64,000 bases of DNA from NCBI GenBank assembly GCA_030272585.1, contig BSYQ01000007.1, positions 4,220,001-4,284,000 on the forward strand, in the 5' to 3' direction. The stretch comes from Bryopsis sp. KO-2023. Taxonomy: Eukaryota; Chlorophyta; Ulvophyceae; Bryopsidales; Bryopsidaceae. Made by a program: the position numbers and the translations under genes. The notes under the pieces are model-generated. The model was not told where the DNA came from and made no database searches. It saw nothing but the letters and a program-made list of their open reading frames with translations. This document shows, piece by piece, positions 1-12,285 of the stretch; within the stretch, counting starts at the first letter, position 1; every line of letters starts with the position of its first letter.

Positions 1-2
1 AT

Positions 3-71
3 AAACATGACGTTCCTTTGGAGCAGGTCAAGATGTTGAACGTCACCGTCAAAGATGCTAATGCTGCATAG
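3..71 (+). CDS. Possible 3' end of a gene entering from the left edge (partial)
   Basis: The reading frame starting at base 3 is open from the window edge and ends at a TAG at 69-71. It reads KHDVPLEQVKMLNVTVKDAN followed by two alanines, which has ordinary protein-like composition. Directly after the stop comes an AG-rich run (about 77-115), as expected for a 3' untranslated region. Only 22 residues are visible, so no family can be named, and chance is not excluded. Confidence 0.35.
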   Translation, partial: KHDVPLEQVKMLNVTVKDANAA

Positions 72-1097
72 GGGGAAAAGAAAGAAAAAGAGAGAGAGAG
101 AGAGAAAAAAAGAGTCGGACGAGTTTGTCAAATCTAGCTGGATCCGACTGCTTTGTGGAAATCGCTCGCTGCAATAGGGGTGCTCATGGGTGTGTTTTTT
201 TTGAACAGTTTGGGGAAACCTTTGATGATCTTATTCATGCCAATTCGACATTTGGAAGGAGGTTTATTTTCACCTCCATCTGGCACAGCTACGTTCGAAC
301 TATCACCAACCCCAAAAGAGATAATGTCGTTAGGTGTACATTTGATTCATTTTACAACATGCACCTTGGCCCTGCAATCAATCTTGAAAAAAGATTCCCT
401 TGTCCCTACTGGGTTGATGCTTGCATCTGTATCTTCGTCAGTTTGGAAGGAAAATGTTAAATTGAAGGGCTCCAGCGTAAGAAAAGAAACACTGCAAAGG
501 CACACATCTGGGGGATGGTTGAAAATGGAATTCGTCTCGTTTCAACACCCTACATAACTGTTGAGGGGTCTGTTTATTTTGGAGTTCCTGTTGTATTTTT
601 AGCTTGTCGGGTCTCAGTGCACCTATGACTCCTCCGCATCCACCTGGCTCTCTGAAAATTGGATATTCTGAGGAGAAAAAAGTGTTGCTCCGGGTGGCCC
701 CTCGCCTTTCAAGAACTTGGCTCCCAGAAAAAGAAGGGCGATTCAACCCAACATCGACGAGTTCTGCACGAGACGTAAGCGGCCTGTTATTTTTCCGTGA
801 AGACCGTTTTGTAATTATTATTTGGAAAAGACGGAGTGTGTTGTGGTTTACAAGTTGTGGAAGGGAAGGGTGGGATAGTGATTTAGAGCTGGAGTGCTTT
901 GCATGGAAAATCAAGCATGAAGCTGGGAGGCACACCCAGATGGACTTTTTCTGGACGCCCTCTTTTCTTTGATAGGGGGTCATCCGTTTGGAACATCCCT
1001 GGACTCGGGTCGAACGATGCAAAGCAAGAGACACCTGCGAAATCACCACCTCCAAACACAAACAAAAACACAAAAACGCACACACTTGGAAAATAAA
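72..1097. other. Unresolved stretch left of the inverted repeat
   Basis: Several overlapping frames are open on both strands between 125 and 970, none with a recognisable domain. The minus strand between about 130 and 400 reads as moderately protein-like, but an in-frame TGA breaks it and no splice sites rescue it. It could be a decayed gene, part of a mobile element that includes the neighbouring inverted repeat, or non-coding DNA of balanced composition. Confidence 0.3.
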
Positions 1098-1445
1098 GGG
1101 AAAGCACAGAAAAAGGGCAGACGAGAAAAAGCATGAGAAAGTGAGCCGGGTGTTGGCCTGGCCTTCGAACGCTGTTCGAAGGCTCAGTTTCCAGGGGACA
1201 CCACGAGGAGGTCCCCGGCTACCGCCCCCCACGCACCTTTTTCGCAGCCCGCTAGCTCGTAGCGATTCTTCCTCTCGGCTTGGGGAACGGAAGAGGGAAC
1301 CGTCGCAGGGTCGAACCTGTTTCCTGCACGACAGAAACGGGGACAGGTCAAAAGTTGTCGACGAGATAAACCGTAGCATGCAAGGAAAGGAACCATGCAC
1401 CTTTTTATCGAGAAAGATGGGTGTACTGCATAGCAACTGATTGTT
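1098..1445 (+). repeat. Left arm of a large inverted repeat
   Basis: The reverse complement of this arm recurs at 1513-1862. By eye the arms match almost base for base over about 335 positions, with only scattered mismatches. The similarity becomes patchy towards the loop (1431-1445) and, on the outer side, fades into a weaker match reaching about 1045. The outer part of the arm carries its own short palindrome at 1161-1183 (GCCTTCGAAC, 3-base loop, GTTCGAAGGC). No transposase gene is seen between or beside the arms. Confidence 0.9.
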
Positions 1446-1512
1446 CACAACGACCTCTGAGACGGTCAAGCGGTTGAAACTCGGTACAGTTACTGACCCA
1501 TTCGAAACCACC

Positions 1513-1862
1513 TCGTGAATAGCTGGCGTGCGGTACACCCATCTTTCTCGATAAAAACGTGCATGGTTCCTTTCCTTGCATGCTACGGTTTATCTCGTCG
1601 ACAACTTTTGACCTGTCCCCGTTTCTGTCGTGCAGGAAACAGGTTCGACCCTGCGACGGTTCCCTCTTCCGTTCCCCAAGCCGAGAGGAAGAATCGCTAC
1701 GAGCTAGCGGGCTGCGAAAAAGGTGCGTGGGGGGCGGTAGCCGGGGACCTCCTCGTGGTGCCCCCTGGAAACTGAGCCTTCGAACAGCGTTCGAAGGCCA
1801 GGCCAACACCCGGCTCACTTTCTCATGCTTTTTCTCGTCTGCCTTTTTTCTGTGCTTTCCCT
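1513..1862 (-). repeat. Right arm of a large inverted repeat
   Basis: This is the reverse complement of 1098-1445. The loop between the arms is about 70 bases (1446-1512). Every open frame in one arm has a mirror frame in the other, so the longer open frames here are consequences of the duplication and not independent genes. The short TTCGAA-containing palindrome recurs at about 1778-1800. A transcript across both arms would fold into a hairpin of more than 300 base pairs. A foldback or MITE-like element, or a hairpin RNA source, are the natural readings. Confidence 0.9.
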
Positions 1863-2642
1863 GTTTCTTTTTCTTTTAAGTTTGTGCGTGTGTTTGTGTT
1901 TCTGTTTTGGAGGTGTTGTTCTGTTCGCAAGAGTCCGCCGTCCCTTCTTGTCGTGGTGCGCATTGATACTCCTGGCAGCCAGGGGTTTCTGTTCCTGGTG
2001 CTCTTGGATGGACTCCAAGTGACTTCACACGATCTACGGTGGTGGGTTCAGGCACCCTGAACATATGTGTTGTTTGCGACAAATCTGGAAGAGAACAATC
2101 GACCTGGCTTCTAATCCAAATCCATGAGACATCAAAGATAGGTCCAAAAAAAAATAAAAAATTCCTCCCTGCAGGGTAGGGAGGTCATTTTCCGTTTTTT
2201 TCAACATACTTGAGGTGTGGGGACATATTTAGCCGGTGATTTTTGCCAAAACGAAAAAGAAGCGCGTCTTCGTTGCATAGAACCAGACACTTGGATTCGA
2301 AATCTTTTTCTCAGCCCTCGACAGACAGTGGACATTCTTTTAAAGGCATTACAAAAAAATACATATCAAAACCACCCCAGACAAGCCACACAGCCTCCAC
2401 AAACAAATTCAAAAAAAAAAAAAGAAAACAATCAGAACGGTGGAAGAGAAATCAAATGGCCATGGAAAGCTCTGGCATTTGGAAAAACTGGAATGAATCA
2501 TAACAAAACCTCAAGCACTCAACCGTCCACAGCCCAGCTGCGTAGTAAGACTCCCCACAGGTCCCTCAAAATAATGAACAGTAAATTTTTCGACTCCAAA
2601 CAGAATCTAATGCCGGTTAGGAAAAAAAAAATGGGGGGACCA
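1863..2642. other. Intergenic, downstream of Rubisco activase
   Basis: The part up to about 1920 is a degenerate continuation of the inverted repeat (GT-rich against CA-rich on the other side). From 2140 on the sequence is A-rich and holds several A-runs (for example 2408-2424). It probably contains the 3' untranslated region of the minus-strand Rubisco activase, which ends at 2643. No gene is supported here. Confidence 0.5.
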
Positions 2643-5600
2643 TCATCCTTGGAAACCAATCAGGCCTCCAGCGACTTGCCCGAGGTCTTTCATATAATCC
2701 TTGGACAGTTTGAAATCATTCACGTTTTGCTGCTCCTGGGCGAGTCGATCTCCTTCTTCGATCAAAGCTTCCACAGTGAGTTGCACAGGTTTGAATTCCG
2801 GGAGGTTTTCCTTTTTGATGAGTCGTCGGCCCAAGTCAGACATATCGGCTTCTTCGTCTATGACATCCGATTCTGATGGGAAAAAACAAAAACAAAAGAG
2901 GAAACACATATCAGTTTTGACCTCATCGACGATATTCGAAGTGAAGGATGAATTCAGCAGCAATGGTGACTTTTTTTTCTGTTTTATTTATTTTATTTTA
3001 GTTTGCGATTGCAGCAGAAGACAGCATCACAGGAAATATGTACAAAAAAATTAAATTAACACAGTTATGAATTTCCTCCATCACATGAACTCACCAATGA
3101 CATCATCAGTAATCCAGTTCCGAATTTGATTGTCATAGGTAGAGGCTCGCAACGCTCCAAAGAAATCCAGAGCTAAAATAAATCAAAGTATCAAATCTTC
3201 AAGAAAACCAATCCACATTTCTTTTTTTTTTCCAAATTCCATGAATCCTGCACATATCTTCTTTCATGGAAAAATAGGAAAAAACCGGCCCGTTTCCCAA
3301 ATTTCATAAATTTCGCAGCGAAAACAGCATTATATTGTCCCGAACAAGTGCTTTCTGCTATGGTTTTCTCTGTCCCCCTCCTATTATTCCCCTCTTTTTC
3401 TTGTATCTTACGTTGGTCTGGAAATCTTTCCCTTAGCGTAGCAATTTCCTCTCGTTGCAACCCATCGTCCTTGTACATCTGATACACGATATCCACCACC
3501 TCATCGCCAGTCGGCGACCAATACATTTTCTCCATCCGGCCATCACGAACCAGAGGAGCATAGACTGTACTGAAATCATTTCCTGAAGAGCGAACCATCA
3601 AAAACAAACGTTACACACATGACTCTGTCGTCCAAAGGAACTAAATAAAAAGCCGGACAAAAAAGAGGAAAACAGAAGAAAAACAGAAGAAAAAAACCAA
3701 AAATAGAAATGCTCCAGCTCACACCGCTTCTAAATCTTTCGAAAATGGAAAAATGGCACGGCTTTAATAACACCACACAATCGCATATCCAACCACAACA
3801 GGATTTTAAACCACTCTTTTCAGGGCTGAGAGTAAAATGCAATCACTGACTTTTTTTTCTGCTGTCACCATTTTCTTGGCTTTTTTAAAGCTATTTCCTG
3901 TATTTCTGGCTCCAGCAAGGGGGGTATTGGATGACTAATAACTTGTTGGATATTCTGTCATTACCTGTCACGATGATGGGAACCCTTTGGAGCTTTTTAT
4001 CCGATCGCCATGCTTCCCCTAAGCTGGCCTGGTCGGGATGATCGCAGATATTCATGAGCGTACCCACAACAATCTGGTTGTTCACAGTCACCTGGAGGTA
4101 AAACATCGACACACCAACAATACAATTCAGGAAAAAAAAAGTCTCCACTCTGCAAGCAACTGCCATCGTCGTGTTGAGGTGTAGTTCAGCAGGGTACATT
4201 CAATAAAACATAAAAACTTGGGGATCTTTCCTTCTCATATTTGTTCAAAAGAATAGATGGGCAAGTCTCTGCGTAGCCTTTCCTGAATTTTTTCCCAAGG
4301 ACTGACACATGCTCAACACCCCCAACCGAGGGATTTCCCAATCTAACCCATACGGAGAAGAACAGCATAATTTCACCCTAGAACACTTTTTTCCGATCAT
4401 GGATGACTGCCCTGGAACAAAATGACACAATGCGTCTTTTTTCTTTGTCAAGAATTCCGGTTCCTGTAACTTTCCCCGATAAATTTTGCCATTTTAATAC
4501 TCATGCTTAGGCTACCTGAGTGTTGTCAAATCTGCCCACGCCAGCATCCAAGTCGTTGATCAGCAGACATGTGAGTTTCCCTCGGACCGACGACATTTCG
4601 GATGCCTTTCGGTACCTTTCACGGATCATCCGGCCAGGAGTTCCTGCCCATTCGTGTTCGAGCTCCCCAGCACTCATTATCACTGGCAAAACTCTACCAA
4701 AAGAAAAAAAAGAAAAAAACCTAAATATCAACGAATAGAAACAGGCGACAAAATAGTAGATACATTTATCAAGTAGATTCCGTTTAATTCAACACATTCG
4801 GGCGGCGAGTTTTTCGTGGCAGATTTACAATTCGAAGAATACAATACTTCTTTTTCAAACTTTTTTATTTAAAAAAATATCACTCTGCCGAGGTGTTTTT
4901 CCCATTCATGGCAGCGGTTTGTGTGCATCTTTTTTGGCCTTTTGTTTAAACTCAAAAAAGGCCAAAAAATTTCATGGATGTGAAGCAAAAAGAAGGGGAT
5001 ATGCACCCACCCCATTTTCTTGAAGGCCAACTCTGTTTGGAAGCTTTTTCCGGTTCCTGCATCACACGTTTGCGATTATGGCAACTCCCAAAAGTAAAAA
5101 AAATAAAAAAATACTTAAAAATAAAAAATAAAAAAAAATGAATGAATAAATAAACATGTACAAATGCATATCCAACTACTGAACAGCGTTTTCGGGTCGA
5201 TGCAAAACAGCCGAAAGGTGCCGAGAAAAAGAAAAAAAAGAGAATCCTTACATAATCTGCCTTTTTATATACCCACAAACATAGAAGCTGTTTTTGGTGC
5301 AATTTTCTTTTTTTTTGTCCATTGGTTCAAAGGTTTTACCAACCTTTGAAAACCTTTGAAGGAAATACCTTTCGGACCCCAGATCCCAAGGATCAAGGGA
5401 ACGTTTGCCAAGCCGGGCAAGGATCCTTGTGCCATCAAATAGTTCTTGGCAATGTGCATCTGCGATAACGTCGCCAAAGCTCAAATTTGTTTTACCTACA
5501 TGATGAAAACCCCCTATACTCATGTAAAAAAACATTCGCATATTTTTCCCTTAAACAATACCAGGAGGGGGGTGGAGGAAAAAAAAATAAAAATCAAAGG

Positions 5601-6479
5601 AAACATTCTCGCTTCCGGGGCGTTTTTTTTGTTCATCCTTTCTTTCAAATTTGAAACGCTCGTAGATTCATTTAAAAAAATGAATGTTTTTTGAGCATTT
5701 TTTTTTTTTTTTGGGGGGGGGGGATGAGGAAAAGATGGAAAGAAAGAAGGAAAGGAAAGGAAACTCACCCCGACTGCATCCATGAATCTCGGGGCGACAT
5801 AGTAATCCCCCACGATGTTGTTATACGTCCGGAATTCGAACGCTCGAAGGCTGCCATCAGCAATATCGGTTTTGTGGCCCAAGACATTTCCCGTGAACAG
5901 AGAATCGATGTTGTGGTAATTCTGCCCTGACCGAAAGACAGTCGACCATCTCTAAATAAGAAATCCCGAGCTACAAAAACGAACGATGCATGACCATTTC
6001 CAATAAGAAATTCAAACTAAAGAAACAAGATGTATAACCATCTCAGCTAATTCCTGAATGAAGACTCCCCATCCAAACTCAAATCCAGCCAAAACCAACA
6101 GCTGCCAATATCCATTGTTTATGGTTCACAATTCCCCACCCAAATGATTGATTTTCCAAAAATAGGCTTTTTTGGGGATGGAGCAAAGCTGTGGTTGGGC
6201 TCCCTCACCTGTATCCACGTTGGTATTATAGTCGCTCTTTCCTAGCTCGTACAGATAGTCTGCCCCACCCCCGCGGCCGCCTCCTTTCCCTATATCGTTC
6301 CAGCTGGAGGTGAACTTGTCGCCTTTGGGATTGCCTCTGGAGGGCCTTGTGCAAGAAGTGCGTGTGCGAGAAGGGGTCCGACGGGACGTCAGACTGGTGG
6401 GTCTGGAACAACGGCTGGGGATGCCTCCTGGGGAAATCGTGGCCCCGGTGTGGATCTCTGAGCAGGAAGCGCAACTCAT
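2643..6479 (-). CDS. RCA: Rubisco activase (AAA+ ATPase), nine exons seen
   Basis: Rubisco activase uses ATP to pull inhibitory sugar phosphates off Rubisco in the plastid stroma. Exons, in transcript order: 6479-6209, 5926-5769, 5459-5369, 5056-5011, 4693-4516, 4091-3965, 3582-3412, 3172-3095, 2872-2643. They join in phase to give 449 codons. Visible in order: an S/T/R-rich N terminus; VPLILGIWGPKGTGKSF (Walker A, split by an intron); MSAGELE; LLINDLDAG (Walker B); TVNNQ; VPIIVTGNDFS (sensor); the arginine-rich RDGRMEKMYW; and LDFFGALRA. These blocks are diagnostic of plant and cyanobacterial activase rather than CbbX. Land plants have GGKGQGKS, here GPKGTGKS. The first Met at 6479 gives a transit-like leader with no hydrophobic ER signal; a further 5' exon is possible. 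The C terminus ends after DLGQVAGGLIGFQG. Confidence 0.95.
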
Positions 6480-7120
6480 GATGGTTGATCGAAAGGAAAT
6501 CGACAGTAGAGTGTGCCTTTGTCTTATCGCGCGCGCAAAGAGAGGTGGGGGGTGAGGGGATTACGTCATTCTGAAGTCGGTTATTTGATGCCAAATTTGG
6601 CGTTAAATCGCATGCACTTCCTTATGCAAAAACATCAGACAGACAGATGGCCAGTGTGGAAGCTCCTTTTTCATGGTGTCAGCAGAAACTTGAAGGATGA
6701 GGGAGGGAGGGGGGTCGATAAACATTCAACGTGTGCCACTGGCTTTTCTTTTTTTTTGCTTTTTTGGTGAATTCGTTGTGTTTTGAGCAAAGGCCACAAA
6801 TCCCTCAAACAAACAGAAATGAAAACAAAAACCTGCCACCCTGGACATCCCCATTTCTCTTTCCCCCCCACCCCTGTTTACTATAATACACCTTGCAACC
6901 CATCATTTCTGAACACAGAACACAAATCCTGCCCAAAACCCATTTCAGCCGGTCAGCACCGACCCAGGATTTTTATGTGGCAGCTGTCATTGTTATTAAC
7001 CAACCCCCCGCCCTTTTCTCCGAACCCCACCCAGAAAAAGTGATTTCATAGAAGGCTGACGAAGGAATTTCACAATCCACATCTCAAAATAACGCCATCT
7101 GGTCGAAATCCTCCCCCCTC
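6480..7120. other. Intergenic between Rubisco activase and NDUFS8
   Basis: This stretch should hold the activase promoter and 5' leader (possibly a first exon encoding a targeting peptide) and the NDUFS8 3' untranslated region. A T-run/GC-poor tract lies at 6745-6770. I could not place a convincing extra exon. Confidence 0.4.
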
Positions 7121-9453
<2,333 letters not shown>

Positions 9454-10191
9454 TGTTTTCTTCGCACCCAACGGGCAAGATCGCGAAGGGTTATTTTCGT
9501 TTTTGTGCCAGGTTTGGCGTTTGCGCTCGGATCTGATCCCACGGATCAAGAAACTTGAGAATCGACGTCAGCAAGGTGCAGGAAGCATGACAGAACTCAC
9601 CCTAGGTAGGTCGATCAATCGAGCTGCAAGGATCGCCACTGCTCCCTCCTCTATCAGTCTGTGAAGGGCTCCATAGACGATCTTGCTTACACGAAAAACG
9701 AGCGAAGGGATCTTTGTTTGCGTCAAGGACGGCCACTGAGGGCAGTCGATTTGGCTCGGTGCGCGAACGGGATCTCCGCTGAGCGAAAGCATGGAAAACA
9801 CTGGGATCAAGTGGTAACGAATGCGCGCGTCAGCATCTTCAGCAAGTTTCTGGCCGAAATTCAAGACTAACGCGCTCGATTTTTCTCTGATCAGCGCTGC
9901 TGTTCCGCCGAGACCTGCCTCTGCGGGGCTGCGGCTGGTATGCGTCGGGTTTCTGCAGGATCTGAACCATTCCCACCGGCTGTAGATCTATCGGCTTTGG
10001 TTGAAAATCAAAGTAACGCATGGCGTTCTTGTGTTTTAGAACAGTTCAGCAACGAACAACGCTCCGGAATACACTGGAGGCCCATTCACCAGGTTTGTCG
10101 CTGGCAAAACTTACGCATGCAGACAATAGCGACACTTGCTACCACGATTCCCCCTGAGCCATGTTGATAAGTACCGAATTCTCTGTTGCAG
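9454..10191. other. Divergent promoter region and unresolved 5' exons
   Basis: NDUFS8 starts leftward at 9453 and the coiled-coil gene runs rightward. Frames on the plus strand at about 9530-9605 (reading RIKKLENRRQQG and MTELTLGR before a GTAGGT) and at about 9897-9940 look like short exons of the rightward gene, but I could not join them in phase with confidence. If they are real, the two genes share a compact bidirectional promoter of little more than 100 bases. Confidence 0.4.
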
Positions 10192-12031
10192 GCTCAGAAA
10201 CGAGCTGAAGGCGAAGGAAAAAGACTACGAAGCGGTGGGTTTCATTTTGAACGCGCACATTTACCCAAGATCGATGCAGTGTTTTTTTTAATTCGGGCAA
10301 GTTCTGTGGCGTCGCACAGTGCTCCAGCAGCTTGAAGAAGGCGAGACAAAATCTATCTGCCAGGGAGAAGTAAGCAAAATATCACCCAATGCCAATCAAT
10401 GCATGGATATTCAGATCACCAAGTTCGTATTGCATTAAGGATGCGTCATTTGTGTGAATTTCAGGGTCGTGTTGCGAAAAACCAAGGACTTCGAAGAACT
10501 TTACGAGAAATTTTTGAACACTGAGGGGTATGTTTTGCCAACGAAACGTGGGTCCCATACCACAGTTTTCAGAAGACCTGATGATTCTATTCTTCACGCA
10601 GAGAATTGTCCACAAAAAACAAAGACCTATCAGATGCTTTGGCGGCTAAGGTAGAAGGGACTTTCTGCTGGCTCGACAAACAGCGTCCGATTCAACCTTT
10701 GAGTTACTTTTGTTTTGTGCATCCGCTGGCTCGCGCAGAAAAAGCTCGAGAATGAGAACACGCACCTCAACAGGCGCCTCGACAAGCTGGTCCAGAAAGT
10801 TACGGCTCTATCTGAACAGGCAAGCAACTCTCACTTCCAATTGACCCAAAGTATGTCAACTTTTCTGGAGTGCTTCCCCGTTACTGTTCGGATTTACTTC
10901 TCAGGGTCCAGGCTTCAATGAAGAGCTGGCACGGCTCCAATCTGAGAATAAGCAGCTGACCACGAGCTTGCTGGAGAAGTCTGAGGAAGTGAAGGTATTT
11001 GGGGGGCCATCTTCGTGCAGTTTAACGATCGAAATTTCGCCACTTCCAACGCACACGTGTATGTTTTTTTAGACCAAGGGAAATATAGTGCGACAGAAAG
11101 ACAAGGAGCTTCAAAAAGCGCAACACAAGGTAACGATCGCACGTTTCTTGCCGCGAGCCTCCCAAAGCGCGCTTGTTTCATTGCTTGCATTCAAGCGAGG
11201 GAGGAATTTGCAGGTTCTGAGAACGAAGGAGCTTCAAAACGATTATCAAGGGCAGAAGAACGAGATGTTGGACCTCCAGCGTCGACTCGATCGCGCAGAG
11301 AGTGACAACAAGACTCTCGAACAGGTCGGCTTTGATCCACTCCTTGGAACAGTGCATTGATTGAGTGAGGGCGCTATGCAGATGGGGGCTGAGCAAATTC
11401 GTTGACGTGGTGTAAAGCTTTGGTTGGTGACTTTAGGACTTGAGGAAACGAGGCGCCGATATCGCGCATCAGGAATCCACTCTTGCATCCTTGGAAGCCA
11501 CGGTTGAGCAAAAGGACGGCGAATTATCGAAGGCACTGGCGGACCTGAAGGTGAGAATGTGCAACTGAATGTTCGACGTTCTTTTTTCGACATCTGTTTC
11601 GGGGGGGGGGGGGGGAAGGTCAGGCATGATAATGATATGTTGCTTCGCAGAGGGAAAAGGCGCAGAAGGGTTTTTTAGCTTCGGAGCTTGGCCTTCTTCG
11701 ACAACAACTAGCTCGCACAGAAATCGTCGCGTCGAGGGTGGCGGCTTCTGAGGTCAAAGCAGGTGGGAGCGCAAATCAGCGCTAGCCTAGCTGAGTATTT
11801 TGCGTTTACGCTTGCAAACGAGAATTGAGATGCAACGTGGACATTCGGTTTGGGTTCGTTGGGGATGCGCTGCTCACAATAATGTTTGGCTTTGTGTGGT
11901 CAGGGGGGAAAGATGAAGGTACGATCCCCATAGCGCAATATTTCGAAGAGGTGCGCTATTTGCAAGGAGAGAACGACAGGCTCAAGGACAAACTCAACCA
12001 GGCAGAGCGGCAACGCAAAACCGGAGGTTGA
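10192..12031 (+). CDS. Long coiled-coil protein, many short exons, unidentified
   Basis: A series of short plus-strand exons each translates into charged heptad-repeat sequence with GT-AG borders. Examples: LRNELKAKEKDYEA (from 10192), FEELYEKFLNTE (10470s), ELSTKNKDLSDALAAK (10603-10650), KKLENENTHLNRRLDKLVQK (10740s), FNEELARLQSENKQL (10917 on), RQKDKELQKAQHK, DLQRRLDRAESDNKTLEQ, DLRKRGADIAHQESTLASLE, REKAQKGFLASELGLLRQQL, and last YLQGENDRLKDKLNQAERQ, ending KTGG at a stop at 12029-12031. It should form an elongated dimer or scaffold. No globular domain is visible, so a precise role cannot be given; cytoskeletal, Golgi or flagellar scaffolds are all possible. The start is uncertain and likely lies upstream. 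Confidence 0.75.
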
Positions 12032-12285
12032 AGGATTGAAGGCATCCAACGCATTTTCGGCAGATCAATCAATCAATGATTACATGTTGCAGATATGTTT
12101 TCGGCAGATGTGTCTACTTCGGTTAGGGGTGTGTCCGACGGGAAGCTCCTGTACAATATTGTAAAACACCAAATTGGACATTGGCGGCTGGGGGGCAATA
12201 CCATGTCGAACACCATTCACAAGAAAAAAACCTGGACTTTTTTTTACAGAAAGGAAGGGAAAAAAACCCGATCCAATCCCTGGAG

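Noticed and set aside
1300-1345. A B-box-like word (GGTTCGACCC) in the inverted-repeat arms, suggesting a tRNA gene or tRNA-derived SINE
   Set aside because: No acceptor, D or anticodon stem can be drawn around it, and a B-box alone is not enough.
438-1538. A 366-codon open frame on the minus strand
   Set aside because: It runs straight across one arm of the inverted repeat and changes character there; the translation has no domain, and its mirror appears in the other arm.
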